Shown here: positions 29,493 to 38,258 of the stretch, in pieces
How positions within the stretch are numbered: position 1 is the first letter of the stretch
Layout: the number at the start of each line of letters is the position of its first letter
NCBI RefSeq assembly: GCF_002354895.1
Contig: NZ_CP023439.1
Location: 62,001-126,000 of the forward strand
Source of the DNA: Thauera sp. K11
GTDB lineage: Bacteria; Pseudomonadota; Gammaproteobacteria; Burkholderiales; Rhodocyclaceae
Length of the DNA: 64,000 nt
Reading direction: 5' to 3'
Notes under the pieces: generated by a model
The model's input: the letters and a program-made list of their open reading frames with translations, nothing else
Databases searched by the model: none
Told to the model about the DNA's origin: nothing
Translations under genes and position numbers: made by a program

Positions 29493-30935
29493 TCAGCATC
29501 CGCGGCCGGGCCCGGTGCGCTCGCTCCTGGGGCGTGCCGGCAGCGGCTTGGCGCATTCCAGGAAGCGCCCGCGGCCGGCGATGGCCGCCGGCGCCGGGCG
29601 CGGGCCGTTCCACACCACCTCGCCGCGCGAGATCGTCACCCGCGGCCAGGCGCGCAGCTTCATGCCCTCGTAGGGGGTGTAGTCGACGTTGTGGTGCAAG
29701 CGGTCGTTGCGCACGGTGAGGTCGAGGTTGCTGTCCCAGATCACGATGTCGGCGTCGGCGCCCACCGCGATGCTGCCCTTGCGCGGATACAGCCCGTACA
29801 GCCGCGCCGCGTTGGTCGAGGTCAGCGCGACGAAGGTCTGCGGGTCGATGCGCCCGGTCAGCACGCCTTCCGAGAACAGCAGCGCCATACGCGTTTCCAG
29901 GCCGGGGATACCGTTCGGGATGTGGTCGAAGGAGGCATGCTCGCCGCCGGCCTTCTTGCCCTGCGGATCGTCGAAGCGAAACGGCGCGTGGTCGGACGAA
30001 AAGACCTGGAACACGCCGTTCTCCAGGCCGTCCCACACCACCTTCTGGTTCGCCTTGTCGCGCGGTGGCGGGCTGCACACGCATTTCGCGCCGTGCTCGC
30101 CTTCCAGGTGCTCGCCGGTCAGGAACAGGTACTGCGGGCAGGTCTCGCCATACACCTGCAGGCCGCGGCCCTGCGCCCAGCGGATCTGCTCCACCGCCTC
30201 GCGGCCGGACACATGCACGATGAGGATGGGGACATCGACCAGTTCGGACAGCGCGATCGCGCGGTGCGTCGCCTCGCGTTCGACCAGCATCGGCCGCGAG
30301 GCGGCATGGAAGCGCGGGGCGGTGTGGCCGGCGGCGAGCAACTGCTCGGTGAGCCAGGCGATGCAGTCGGTGTTCTCGGCGTGGATCATCACCATCGCGC
30401 CCTCGCGCCGGGCGACGGCCAGCGTTTCGAGGATCTGGCGGTCGTCGAGCTTGAGGTCGTCGTAGGTCATGTAGATCTTGAACGAGGTGTAGCCCTCGGC
30501 GATCAGGGCGGGCAATTCGCGCCGCAGCACGTCGGGCGTCGGGTCGCTGACGATGAGGTGGAAGGCGTAGTCGATCACCGCCTTGCCCGCGGCGCGCGCG
30601 TGGTAGTCGTCCACCGCCGCGCGCAGCGACTGGCCCTTGAACTGGCAGGCGAAGGGCAGCACCGTGGTGGTGCCGCCGCAGGCCGCCGACAGCGTGCCGC
30701 TGTAGAAGTCGTCCGCCATCTTCGTGCCGTCGCTCATCGGCTGGTCGAGGTGGCAGTGGCCGTCGATGCCGCCCGGCATCACGTAGCGGCCGCCGGCGTC
30801 GATCTCCTGCCGCCCGGCGGGCAGGCCCCGGCCCAGCGCGGCGATCACGCCGCCGCGCACGCCGATGTCGCAGTCGAATTCGTCGGCGGCCGTCACGACG
30901 TGGGCGTTGCGCACCACGAGGTCGAAGTTGTCCAT
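29493..30935 (-). CDS. Dihydropyrimidinase/D-hydantoinase
   Basis: 480 aa cyclic amidohydrolase. The binuclear metal site is complete: H60 and H62 (GHCHLD), carboxylated lysine K153 (SFKIYMT), H185 (MIHAEN), H241 (IVHVSG) and D315 (SSDHAPF). It opens dihydropyrimidine or 5-substituted hydantoin rings to N-carbamoyl amino acids. The start at 30935 follows AAGGAGA; an upstream extension in the same frame runs across the operator region and is rejected. It is divergent from a GntR regulator, which probably controls it through the site at 31002–31035. Confidence 0.93.
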   Translation of the reverse strand: MDNFDLVVRNAHVVTAADEFDCDIGVRGGVIAALGRGLPAGRQEIDAGGRYVMPGGIDGHCHLDQPMSDGTKMADDFYSGTLSAACGGTTTVLPFACQFKGQSLRAAVDDYHARAAGKAVIDYAFHLIVSDPTPDVLRRELPALIAEGYTSFKIYMTYDDLKLDDRQILETLAVARREGAMVMIHAENTDCIAWLTEQLLAAGHTAPRFHAASRPMLVEREATHRAIALSELVDVPILIVHVSGREAVEQIRWAQGRGLQVYGETCPQYLFLTGEHLEGEHGAKCVCSPPPRDKANQKVVWDGLENGVFQVFSSDHAPFRFDDPQGKKAGGEHASFDHIPNGIPGLETRMALLFSEGVLTGRIDPQTFVALTSTNAARLYGLYPRKGSIAVGADADIVIWDSNLDLTVRNDRLHHNVDYTPYEGMKLRAWPRVTISRGEVVWNGPRPAPAAIAGRGRFLECAKPLPARPRSERTGPGRGC

Positions 30936-31001
30936 GGTCGTCTCCTTGCGTCCGTTGGCGCCCGCCGCTCCAGCGCATGGGCTGGTGGCCGGGGGCGAAT
31001 G

Positions 31002-31035
31002 ATTGTCGATTTTTAATTTTAAAATTGTCGACAAT
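31002..31035. promoter_or_regulatory. GntR-type operator between hydantoinase and regulator genes
   Basis: The perfect palindrome ATTGTCGACAAT (31024–31035) has an extra half site ATTGTCGA at 31002–31009, in an AT-rich patch of an otherwise GC-rich 322-base divergent region. The core TTGTCGACAA recurs in front of the second GntR gene (32829–32838). It probably binds one or both GntR proteins. Confidence 0.6.
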
Positions 31036-31257
31036 ATATAGGCCACGGTTCCGACATACAAGCGTGCCGATCCTCAGGCATCCGTCGCTCGCCTCCATGG
31101 AGGCGCCGAACCGGCTGCCGGTGGAAACGGGCTCCGGTGCCGCCGGGGATTGCCATGGCTGCCGACAAGGAATGGCATGTGTTGCCGCCGCTTCGGCCGC
31201 AAAAGTAGAATTTCGCCTGTCTGCCCGTTGCGGGCTTCCCACTGCAGGACGACGAGG

Positions 31258-31998
31258 ATGGAAAAGAAGGCCGCCGGGCGGCGCGGGCACGATGCTCCGG
31301 CCGCCCCGCAGCAACCGGACGGGACCGCGGCGGCCGTCTCCGACCAGGAGATCTACGACCGCATCGTGACCTCGATCATGGAGCACCGGCTGCCGCCCGG
31401 CACCAAGCTCGGCGAGGACAAGCTGGCCAGGATCTTCGGCGCCAGCAGGGCGCGGGTGCGCCAGGTGCTGGCGCGCCTGGCGCTGGAGCGCATCGTCGTG
31501 CTGCAGCCCAACCGCGGCGCCTTCGTCGCCGAGCCCACCGTCGACGAGGCGCGCGAGGTGTTCGAGGTGCGCCGGCCGCTGGAGGCCCTGGTCGTGCGCC
31601 GCATCGTCGCGCGCCGCGATCCGGCCCTGCTCGCCCGCCTGCGCGAGCACGTCGCGGCGGAGGAAGCCGCGCGCGCGGCGCGCGACCGCCGCGCCATCAT
31701 CCGCCTGTCGGGCGAATACCACGTCCTGCTCGCCGAGCTTTCGGGCAGTACGCTGGCGGCCAGGCTGATGCACGAACTGGCCTCGCTGACCTGCCTCATC
31801 ATCTTCCTCTACGATGCGCCGTCGGTGCCCGCCTGCCGCGACCAGGAGCATGCCGAGATCACGCAGGCGCTGGCGGACGGCGACGAGGCGACGGCGATCC
31901 GCCTCATGACCGAGCATCTCGACCACGTCGAAGCCTGCCTCGACCTCAGCCGCGGCGCGGCGCAGGAACTCGACCTCGAGGCTGCGCTGGCCGGCTGA
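31258..31998 (+). CDS. GntR-family (FCD) transcriptional regulator 1
   Basis: 246 aa. It has an N-terminal winged helix ([40 protein letters not shown], then [22 protein letters not shown]) and a C-terminal FCD ligand domain with a helix bundle and metal-binding His/Asp residues ([21 protein letters not shown]). It is divergent from the hydantoinase gene across a palindromic site. It is a paralogue of the regulator at 32011–32781, which is tail-to-tail with it only 12 bases away. The start at 31258 is preferred; an upstream start is possible. Confidence 0.88.
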   Translation: MEKKAAGRRGHDAPAAPQQPDGTAAAVSDQEIYDRIVTSIMEHRLPPGTKLGEDKLARIFGASRARVRQVLARLALERIVVLQPNRGAFVAEPTVDEAREVFEVRRPLEALVVRRIVARRDPALLARLREHVAAEEAARAARDRRAIIRLSGEYHVLLAELSGSTLAARLMHELASLTCLIIFLYDAPSVPACRDQEHAEITQALADGDEATAIRLMTEHLDHVEACLDLSRGAAQELDLEAALAG

Positions 31999-32010
31999 AC
32001 GGTCTGCGGC

Positions 32011-32781
32011 TCAGGAAAAGATCCGCTCCAGATCGTCGTCGTCCTGTGCGGCGAGGCTGATGTCGAGCGACTGTTCGACGTGGTCCAGGTGATGCAGCAT
32101 CAGGGCCGCCGCGCATTCCTCGTCGTGCCGGGCGAAGGCTTCCAGCAGCCGGCGATGCTCGTCGTCCGGGCAGGCCCGGCCGGCAGGCGAGTCGTACAGG
32201 ATGATGATGAGGCAGGTGAGCAGCGTCAGTTCGCGCATCTGCCGCGCCAGGATCGCATTGCCGGCCATCTCCGCGATCTCGAGATGGAACTCGCCCGACA
32301 GCTTGACGACCGTCTGCCGGTCGCGCATCGCGCGCGCCCGTTCCTCTTCCGCCACCAGCCCGCGCAGGCGCGACAACTGGGCGGGCGTGACCGACTGCGC
32401 CAGCTTGCGCGCCAGCGCCGGCTCGATCAGGCGCCGCGCCTCGAACACCTCGCGCGCCTCGCCGACGGTGGGCTCGGCGACGAAGGCGCCGCGGTTGGGC
32501 ACCAGCGTCACTACCATTTCGTGGGAAAGCCGCGTCAGCACCTGGCGGATCATCGCCCGGCTGGCGCCGAACACCGCGGCGAGGCGCTCCTCGACCAGCT
32601 TGCGGCCGGGTGCGAGGCGGTGCTCGATGATGGCGTTGAGGATGCGGCGATAGATCGCCTCCGCGTCGGCGCCAGCCGTGGCGCGCGTCCGGCGCCCGGC
32701 GGCAAGCCGCAGTACCTTGCCGTCCTGCGCAGGCGGGGCGCTGTCGTCCGCGCGGCGCCGGGTGGGTTGCAGTGTGGTCAT
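32011..32781 (-). CDS. GntR-family (FCD) transcriptional regulator 2
   Basis: 256 aa with the same domains as the neighbouring regulator ([85 protein letters not shown]). The two are clearly paralogous and convergent. The start at 32781 is chosen because a longer frame would overlap the palindrome at 32829–32838. It is divergent from the MFS carrier gene and likely controls the operon running to 36845. Confidence 0.87.
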   Translation of the reverse strand: MTTLQPTRRRADDSAPPAQDGKVLRLAAGRRTRATAGADAEAIYRRILNAIIEHRLAPGRKLVEERLAAVFGASRAMIRQVLTRLSHEMVVTLVPNRGAFVAEPTVGEAREVFEARRLIEPALARKLAQSVTPAQLSRLRGLVAEEERARAMRDRQTVVKLSGEFHLEIAEMAGNAILARQMRELTLLTCLIIILYDSPAGRACPDDEHRRLLEAFARHDEECAAALMLHHLDHVEQSLDISLAAQDDDDLERIFS

Positions 32782-32828
32782 GCTCGTGCTGTCGGGTCGA
32801 AGGTGTTGTTGGCTAAATATAATATTTT

Positions 32829-32838
32829 TTGTCGACAA
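32829..32838. promoter_or_regulatory. GntR-type operator before the MFS/racemase operon
   Basis: The palindrome TTGTCGACAA is identical to the core of the site at 31024–31035, followed by TTTGTTGAC (possible partial site). It sits in an AT-rich stretch between the divergent GntR 2 and MFS genes. Confidence 0.55.
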
Positions 32839-33089
32839 TTTGTTGACGGAGTGTCGGCGTCAAAACTATAGTCTGTCGCACGACGATGCCGGGAAGGCTT
32901 CGTCCTGCGATCTACCCGGTTGCAGGTCCGGATGCCGGTCGTCGGCGGTAAAGAAGAAAGGCGCGCGGCCGCGATCCGGAACCGCAGCGCCCGACGCCAG
33001 CAACAAGCCGTCCTGAGCGGGCGCAGACCCGGCGCGGTGCCGCAGGCCCGCCCGCAGGACTCGACCAAGCCGTGGAAAGGAGACAAGAC

Positions 33090-34400
33090 ATGAAAGCTGA
33101 AATCGCCCTCGATCGGGCGGCGGCAGTGCCGGAGGCGCAGACGAAGGTCCGCTGGCGGATCTTCCTGATGATGCTGTTCCTCATCTCGATCAACTACATC
33201 GATCGCGCCTCGCTGTCGGTCGCGATGCCGATGATCGCCGCCGAATTCGACATCGGGCCCGCCGCCCAGGGCCTGCTGCTGAGTTCCTTCTTCTGGACCT
33301 ATGCCTTCATGCAGATTCCCGGCGGCATGCTGGCCGACCGCTTCGGGCCGCGCCACGTCATCGCCGGCGCGACGATCGGCTGGGGCTTCTTCCAGGCCAT
33401 CGCCGCGGCGTGCACCGGCTGGGTGAGCCTGCTGGTCACCCGCCTGGGCCTGGGGGCGGCGGAAGCGCCGATCTACCCCGCCGGCGGCAAGCTCAACGCG
33501 ATCTGGATGACGCAGAACGAGCGCGGCCGCGGCGCCACCCTGCTCGACGGCGGTGCGCCGCTGGGGGCGGCGCTGGGCGCGATGCTGATCTCGGCCCTGA
33601 TCGCGCTGATGGGGTCGTGGCGCGCCGCCTTCGTCATCGCCGGCGTCGGCACCGTCATCGCCGGCTTCTGGGCATGGTCCTACATCCGCAACCATCCGCG
33701 CGAGCATCCCGGCGTCAACGATGCCGAAGCCGGCTACATCGAGGCTTCGCACGCGCAGGAACTGGCCGCCTCGCCAGCGGTGACCAGCGGCCGCGTGATG
33801 GATTTCTTCCGCTACCGCTCGGTGTGGGGCATGTTCTTCGGCTGGATGTGCTTCAACGCGCTGTTCTACGGCCTGCTGACCTGGATGCCCAACTACCTGT
33901 CCAAGCAGCACGGCTTCGACATCAAGCAGATGGGCGGCGCGGTGTTCATCATGTTCTTCTCGGGCTTCGTCGGCGAACTGTTCGGCGGCTGGCTCGCCGA
34001 CAAGTGGAAGGCGACGGGCGCCTCGCAGGGCAAGGTGCTGCGCACGCTGTTCGGCATCGCCTCGGTCATCGCCACCGTGTCGATCTACAGCGTCGCCAAG
34101 ATCACCGACCCGGTGATGGTCGTGGTGATGCTGTCGGTGACGCTCTTCTTCCTGCGCTGGTGCGGCCTGTTCTGGTGCGTGCCGTCCATCCTCGGCACGC
34201 GTGCGCGGGTGGGCTTCCTCGGCGGGGTGATGAACCTGGGCGGCAACTGCGCGGGCATCGGCGTGCCCATCCTCGTCGGCCTGATCGTGCAGGCGACCGG
34301 CTCGTACTACATGGCGCTGATGCTCTTCGCCGCCGCCGGCGCCGGCCTTTTCGTCTGCTCCACGATGCTGATCGACTACGACCGGAAGCTGCCGGTCTGA
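33090..34400 (+). CDS. MFS transporter, anion:cation symporter (ACS) type
   Basis: 436 aa with about 12 membrane helices. The segments FLISINYIDRASLSVAMPMIAAEF, SSFFWTYAFMQIPGGMLADRFG and FGWMCFNALFYGLLTWMPNYL place it in the ACS family, which carries organic anions such as hexuronates, phthalate or allantoate. Translation probably starts at ATG 33090 after AAAGGAGA. It is first in an operon with two racemase-superfamily genes and an FAH hydrolase, so it likely imports their substrate. Confidence 0.9.
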   Translation: MKAEIALDRAAAVPEAQTKVRWRIFLMMLFLISINYIDRASLSVAMPMIAAEFDIGPAAQGLLLSSFFWTYAFMQIPGGMLADRFGPRHVIAGATIGWGFFQAIAAACTGWVSLLVTRLGLGAAEAPIYPAGGKLNAIWMTQNERGRGATLLDGGAPLGAALGAMLISALIALMGSWRAAFVIAGVGTVIAGFWAWSYIRNHPREHPGVNDAEAGYIEASHAQELAASPAVTSGRVMDFFRYRSVWGMFFGWMCFNALFYGLLTWMPNYLSKQHGFDIKQMGGAVFIMFFSGFVGELFGGWLADKWKATGASQGKVLRTLFGIASVIATVSIYSVAKITDPVMVVVMLSVTLFFLRWCGLFWCVPSILGTRARVGFLGGVMNLGGNCAGIGVPILVGLIVQATGSYYMALMLFAAAGAGLFVCSTMLIDYDRKLPV

Positions 34401-34482
34401 TCCTCGCCAAGGGGGCCCCGCGGCGCCAGCCGCCGCGGCACCCATCATTTCCGGCCGCAAACCGACTCCAGAGGTCCACCCC

Positions 34483-35211
34483 ATGGACAAACGCATCCGA
34501 CTGGGCGTACTGACGCCTTCCTCCAATACCTCCCTCGAGCCGCTCACCAGCGCCATCGTCAGCGGCGTGCCCGGCGTGTCGGCGCATTTCTCGCGCTTCA
34601 CCGTCACCGAGATCTCGCTGAAGGGCCAGGCCCTCGGCCAGTTCGACGACAGCAAGATCCTCGAGGCCGCCAGGCTGCTCGCCGACGCCCGCGTCGATTC
34701 GATCGGCTGGAGCGGCACCTCGTCCGGCTGGCTCGGCTTCGAGCGCGACGTGCAACTGTGCCGCCGCATCACCGAGGCCACCGGCATCCCCGCGACCACC
34801 TCGGTGCTGGCGCTCAACGAAATCCTCGCCAAGACTGGCACCCGCGCGCTCGGCCTGGCCACGCCCTACGTACCCGACGTGCAGGCGCGCATCGTCGCCA
34901 ACTACGCCGCGGCGGGCGTGCAGATCGTCGCCGAGCGGCATCTGGGCATTTCGGTGAACTTCGACTTCGCCAAGGTGGACGAGGACACGCTGCGTGCGAT
35001 GGTGCGCGAACTCGCGGCATCGCGGCCGGAGGCCATCACCACCTTCTGCACCAACCTGCGCGCAGCGCAACTGGCGGCCGGGCTCGAACGCGAAACCGGC
35101 ATCCCGTTCTACGACACCGTCTCCACCGTGGTCTGGAAGCAGCTGCGCATGGCTGGCGTGGATACGCGGCAGGTCGAAGGCTGGGGCCGCCTGTTCCAGG
35201 AAGTCGAATGA
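34483..35211 (+). CDS. Asp/Glu racemase-superfamily protein, arylmalonate decarboxylase-like
   Basis: 242 aa. Members related to maleate isomerase usually carry two active-site cysteines. Here the first position is Gly within SIGWSGTSSGWLG and only the second is Cys (TTFCTNLRAA). A Gly at the first and Cys at the second site is the arrangement of arylmalonate decarboxylase (Gly74/Cys188), whose segment MGTSLS aligns with SGTSSG. The gene may therefore encode a decarboxylase or an isomerase using a single Cys, not a racemase. It is cotranscribed with the MFS carrier upstream and the hydantoin-racemase-like gene downstream. Confidence 0.75.
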   Translation: MDKRIRLGVLTPSSNTSLEPLTSAIVSGVPGVSAHFSRFTVTEISLKGQALGQFDDSKILEAARLLADARVDSIGWSGTSSGWLGFERDVQLCRRITEATGIPATTSVLALNEILAKTGTRALGLATPYVPDVQARIVANYAAAGVQIVAERHLGISVNFDFAKVDEDTLRAMVRELAASRPEAITTFCTNLRAAQLAAGLERETGIPFYDTVSTVVWKQLRMAGVDTRQVEGWGRLFQEVE

Positions 35212-35231
35212 GCGATGAGAGGAGCGAGACC

Positions 35232-35975
35232 ATGAAGATCCTGCTGCTGAACCCCAACACCTCGCAAAGCGTCACCGACCGCATCGCCGGCGCGGCGAGG
35301 GGTGTCGCCGGCGAGCGCACCGAACTGGTCGCGGCGACCGCGCCGCGCGGCGTGCCTTACATCGCCACCCGTGCGGAGGCGGTGATCGGCGGCGCGGTGG
35401 CGCTCGAGATGCTCGCCGAGATGCACGCCGGCGCCGATGCGGCGATCATCGCCGCCTTCGGCGACCCCGGCCTGGGCGGCGCGCGCGAGCTGTTCCCGAT
35501 CCCGGTGATCGGGCTCGCCGAGGCCGGCATGCTGACCGCCTGCATGCTCGGCAAGCGCTTTGCCATCGTCACCTTCTCGCAGTCGCTCGAGCCCTGGTAC
35601 CACGAATGCGTCGCCTGGCACGGCCTGCGCGAACGCTGCGCCGGCGTGCGCGCGCTGGGCGGCAGCTTCCGCTCGATCTCCGACGTGCAGGAAGAAAAGG
35701 AGGCGCTGCTGGTGGAACTGGCCAACCAGGCCATCGACGAGGACGGCGCCGACGTCGTGGTCCTCGCCGGTGCGCCGCTGGCCGGCCTGGCGCGGCGGGT
35801 GCGCGAGCGCATCCCGGTGCCGGTGGTCGATTGCGTCGAGGCCGCCGTCAAGCAGGCGGAAACGCTGGTCGCGCTGAACCCGCGCAAGGCGGAGAAGGGC
35901 ACCTATGCGCGCCCCGCCGCCAAGCCCTGCTCCGGCATCGCCGGGCCGCTCGCACGGTGGATCGGCCATGAATGA
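35232..35975 (+). CDS. Hydantoin racemase-like Asp/Glu racemase family protein
   Basis: 247 aa with the family start KILLLNPNTSQSVTDRI and the AFGDPGLGGARELFPIPVIGLAEA segment of hydantoin racemases. The usual catalytic cysteines appear to be missing: the expected IACFGDPG reads IAAFGDPG, and the expected LGCAGM reads LAGAPL. A normal two-base racemase mechanism is therefore doubtful. The ATG at 35232 follows GAGGAG; an alternative start at 35208 overlaps the upstream stop. The neighbouring hydantoinase cluster suggests it acts on a cyclic amide or its ring-opened product. Confidence 0.75.
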   Translation: MKILLLNPNTSQSVTDRIAGAARGVAGERTELVAATAPRGVPYIATRAEAVIGGAVALEMLAEMHAGADAAIIAAFGDPGLGGARELFPIPVIGLAEAGMLTACMLGKRFAIVTFSQSLEPWYHECVAWHGLRERCAGVRALGGSFRSISDVQEEKEALLVELANQAIDEDGADVVVLAGAPLAGLARRVRERIPVPVVDCVEAAVKQAETLVALNPRKAEKGTYARPAAKPCSGIAGPLARWIGHE

Positions 35976-36002
35976 GACCGCCCGCCCCGTGGAGGAGCGC
36001 CC

Positions 36003-36845
36003 ATGAAGCTCGTGCGCTTCGGCGAGGCCGGACGGGAGCGGCCGGGGCTGGTCGATGCCGGCGGCGTGGTGCGCGACCTCTCGGCCCTCCTGCCCGAACT
36101 GGACGGCGCCGCGCTCGCGCCGGCGAGCCTCGCCCGGCTGCGGGCGCTCGATCCCGCCACATTGCCGGCGGTCGCGTCCGCGACGCGGCTCGGTCCGCCG
36201 CTGGCGGGCGTCGGCAAGATCGTCGGCATCGGCCTCAACTACGCCGACCATGCCCGCGAGGCCGGCGTGGACCTGCCCGCCGAACCCACCGTGTTCCTCA
36301 AGGCCGCCTCCGCCATCACCGGCCCCGACGACCCCGTCGTCCTGCCGCCCGGATCGCAGAAGACCGACTGGGAGGTCGAACTGGCGGTGGTCATCGGTAC
36401 GGTGGCGCGGCGCGTATCCGAGGCCGATGCGCCGGGGCACGTGGCGGGTTACTGCATCGGCCTCGACATCTCGGAACGCTACTGGCAACTGGAACGCGGC
36501 GGGCAATGGACCAAGGGCAAGAGCTTCGACAGCTTCGCGCCCATCGGGCCGTGGATACTCACCGCCGACGAACTGCCCGCGCCGCGGGGGCTGCCCATGT
36601 CGCTGTCGGTGAACGGAGCGCGCATGCAGCACGGCGACACCGGCGACATGGCGTTCGGCGTCGCGCGGCTGGTCAGCTACGTCAGCGGCTTCATGAGCCT
36701 GCTACCGGGCGACCTCATCTTCACCGGCACGCCGGCGGGCGTCGGCCTGGGCCTCGTGCCGCCGCGCTACCTGCGTGCGGGGGATCGCGTCGAGGCATCG
36801 ATCGATGGCCTCGGCCGGCAGCGCCACGAGGTGGTCGCCGGCTGA
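36003..36845 (+). CDS. Fumarylacetoacetate hydrolase (FAH) family protein
   Basis: 280 aa. It contains the conserved KIVGIGLNYADHAREAG, DWEVELAVVIG (metal-binding glutamates) and YCIGLDISERYWQ (metal Asp) segments, and the C-terminal GDLIFTGTPAGVG loop. Family members hydrolyse C–C bonds in acylpyruvates or decarboxylate/isomerise ring-cleavage products, and some are annotated as ureidoglycolate lyase. It is the last gene of the MFS–racemase operon, 27 bases after the previous stop. The exact reaction cannot be read from the sequence. Confidence 0.87.
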   Translation: MKLVRFGEAGRERPGLVDAGGVVRDLSALLPELDGAALAPASLARLRALDPATLPAVASATRLGPPLAGVGKIVGIGLNYADHAREAGVDLPAEPTVFLKAASAITGPDDPVVLPPGSQKTDWEVELAVVIGTVARRVSEADAPGHVAGYCIGLDISERYWQLERGGQWTKGKSFDSFAPIGPWILTADELPAPRGLPMSLSVNGARMQHGDTGDMAFGVARLVSYVSGFMSLLPGDLIFTGTPAGVGLGLVPPRYLRAGDRVEASIDGLGRQRHEVVAG

Positions 36846-36946
36846 ACGGCGGCCGGCCGCGGCCGCGCAGCCGGGTCCGCCGCCACCCGGGTGGGGGATA
36901 ATGCGGTTTTCGCGACTTCCACGCCCGTCCGGCGCCGCTATCCGCC

Positions 36947-37498
36947 ATGCGTCCGACCCCGCCCCCCGACTACCTCGCCGGCTATCCGCCCGCGCTGCGG
37001 CAGCAGGTGCAGGACCTCATCGAACAGGGCCGCCTCGCCGACCTCCTGCGCCGGCGCTACCCGCGGCCGCACGCGGTGCGCAGCGACGCCGCGCTGTACG
37101 GCTACGCGCAGGAACTCAAGGCCGCCCATCTGCGCAACGCCCCGCCGCTCGGCAAGGTCTGCTTCGACAGCCGCATCCACGTCATCCGCAACGCGCTCGG
37201 CACGCACACCGCCATCTCGCGCGTGCAAGGGGCGAAGCTGCAGGCCAAGCGCGAGATTCGCATCGCATCCGTGTTCCGCGACGTGCCGCCCGAATTCCTG
37301 CGCATGATCGTCGTACACGAACTCGCCCACCTGCGCGAGCGCGACCACGACAAGGCGTTCTACCAGCTCTGCCTGCACATGGAGCCGCACTACCACCAGT
37401 ACGAATTCGACCTGCGCGCCTACCTGACCTGGCGCGACGCGACCGGGCAGGGGCTGTGGCCGGTGTCCGCGGAGCCCGCGCCGCGGGGAGATGCCTGA
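36947..37498 (+). CDS. YgjP-like metallopeptidase-domain protein
   Basis: 183 aa. The zinc motif HELAHLRERDHDKAFYQLC supplies HExxH plus a third His, as in the YgjP/M48-type (DUF45) family. A preceding core (GKVCFDSRIHVIRNALG … IRIASVFRDVPPEFLRMIVV) is also typical. Related to metal-dependent hydrolases of unknown substrate. It stands alone between the catabolic operon and an intergenic repeat. Confidence 0.85.
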   Translation: MRPTPPPDYLAGYPPALRQQVQDLIEQGRLADLLRRRYPRPHAVRSDAALYGYAQELKAAHLRNAPPLGKVCFDSRIHVIRNALGTHTAISRVQGAKLQAKREIRIASVFRDVPPEFLRMIVVHELAHLRERDHDKAFYQLCLHMEPHYHQYEFDLRAYLTWRDATGQGLWPVSAEPAPRGDA

Positions 37499-37630
37499 GC
37501 GCTCCGCCCGGCCGTCCGAAGGGCGCTTCCCTCAGTCGGGGAAGATGGAGCAAGGTTTCGCGGCGCATTGCCCCGCGCCGCCGGAACGGTAATCCGGTGC
37601 GCTACGATGGGCGGGCCGCCGCTGCGCTTT

Positions 37631-37724
37631 GTCCCCAGCCGGTGGGGACAGCCCTGTGTGCGGCCCTGTGGATAAGCGGGTGGCCGCCTTGGCCGGCACG
37701 GGGTGCCGGACGCTGCCCGATTTT
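37631..37724 (+). repeat. Intergenic repeat A with DnaA-box-like core
   Basis: About 94 bases similar to 39360–39451. Shared parts are CCCCAG-CGGTGGGGACAGCCCTGTG, TGTGGATAAGCGGG and the end GCTGCCCGATTT. TGTGGATAA (37667–37675) is the reverse complement of the DnaA-box consensus TTATCCACA. Confidence 0.7.
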
Positions 37725-37786
37725 GCTGCAATGTGCGGTGCGGTGGCCCGTACGCCGGAACCGACCATTCCGGAAGGAGGAAACCC

Positions 37787-38212
37787 ATGGAGCCACGCAT
37801 CACCCTCATCACCCTCGGCGTCGACGATCTCGAGCGGGCGCTGGCCTTCTACCGCGACGGCCTGGGCCTGGCGACCGAAGGGATCGTCGGCCAGGAGTTC
37901 GAACATGGCGCGGTGGCCTTCTTCGACCTGCAGGCGGGGCTGAAGCTGGCCCTGTGGCCGCGCAGCAGCATCGCCCACGACACCGGCCTCGCGCCGGGCG
38001 TGCCGCCGGCGGCGTTCACGCTGGGGCACAATGTCGCGTCGCGCGCCGAAGTCGATGCCGTCATGACCCAGGCGGAAGCGGCCGGGGCCAGGATCGTCAA
38101 GCCCGCCGGGGCGACCTTCTGGGGTGGCCATGCCGGCTACTTCCAGGACCCGGACGGCCACATCTGGGAGGTGGCGTGGAATCCGCAATGGCTGCCCGGC
38201 GGCGACGGCTGA
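37787..38212 (+). CDS. VOC-family (glyoxalase/bleomycin resistance-like) protein
   Basis: 141 aa with two beta-alpha-beta-beta-beta repeats: ITLITLGVDDLERALAFYRDGLGL, and the C-terminal KPAGATFWGGHAGYFQDPDGHIWEVAWNPQW with the usual metal-site Glu. A strong GGAAGGAGG precedes the ATG, which decides the start against a longer upstream frame. Single-domain VOC proteins include lyases, isomerases and drug-binding proteins; the substrate is unknown. Confidence 0.82.
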   Translation: MEPRITLITLGVDDLERALAFYRDGLGLATEGIVGQEFEHGAVAFFDLQAGLKLALWPRSSIAHDTGLAPGVPPAAFTLGHNVASRAEVDAVMTQAEAAGARIVKPAGATFWGGHAGYFQDPDGHIWEVAWNPQWLPGGDG

Positions 38213-38258
38213 GGCAACGCTGAGCTACCGCCCGCAACCCCCGAACGAGATCCCGGCC

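Noticed and set aside
30936..31061. N-terminal extension of the hydantoinase
   Set aside because: It would run through the palindromic operator and has no similarity; ATG 30935 has a good ribosome site.
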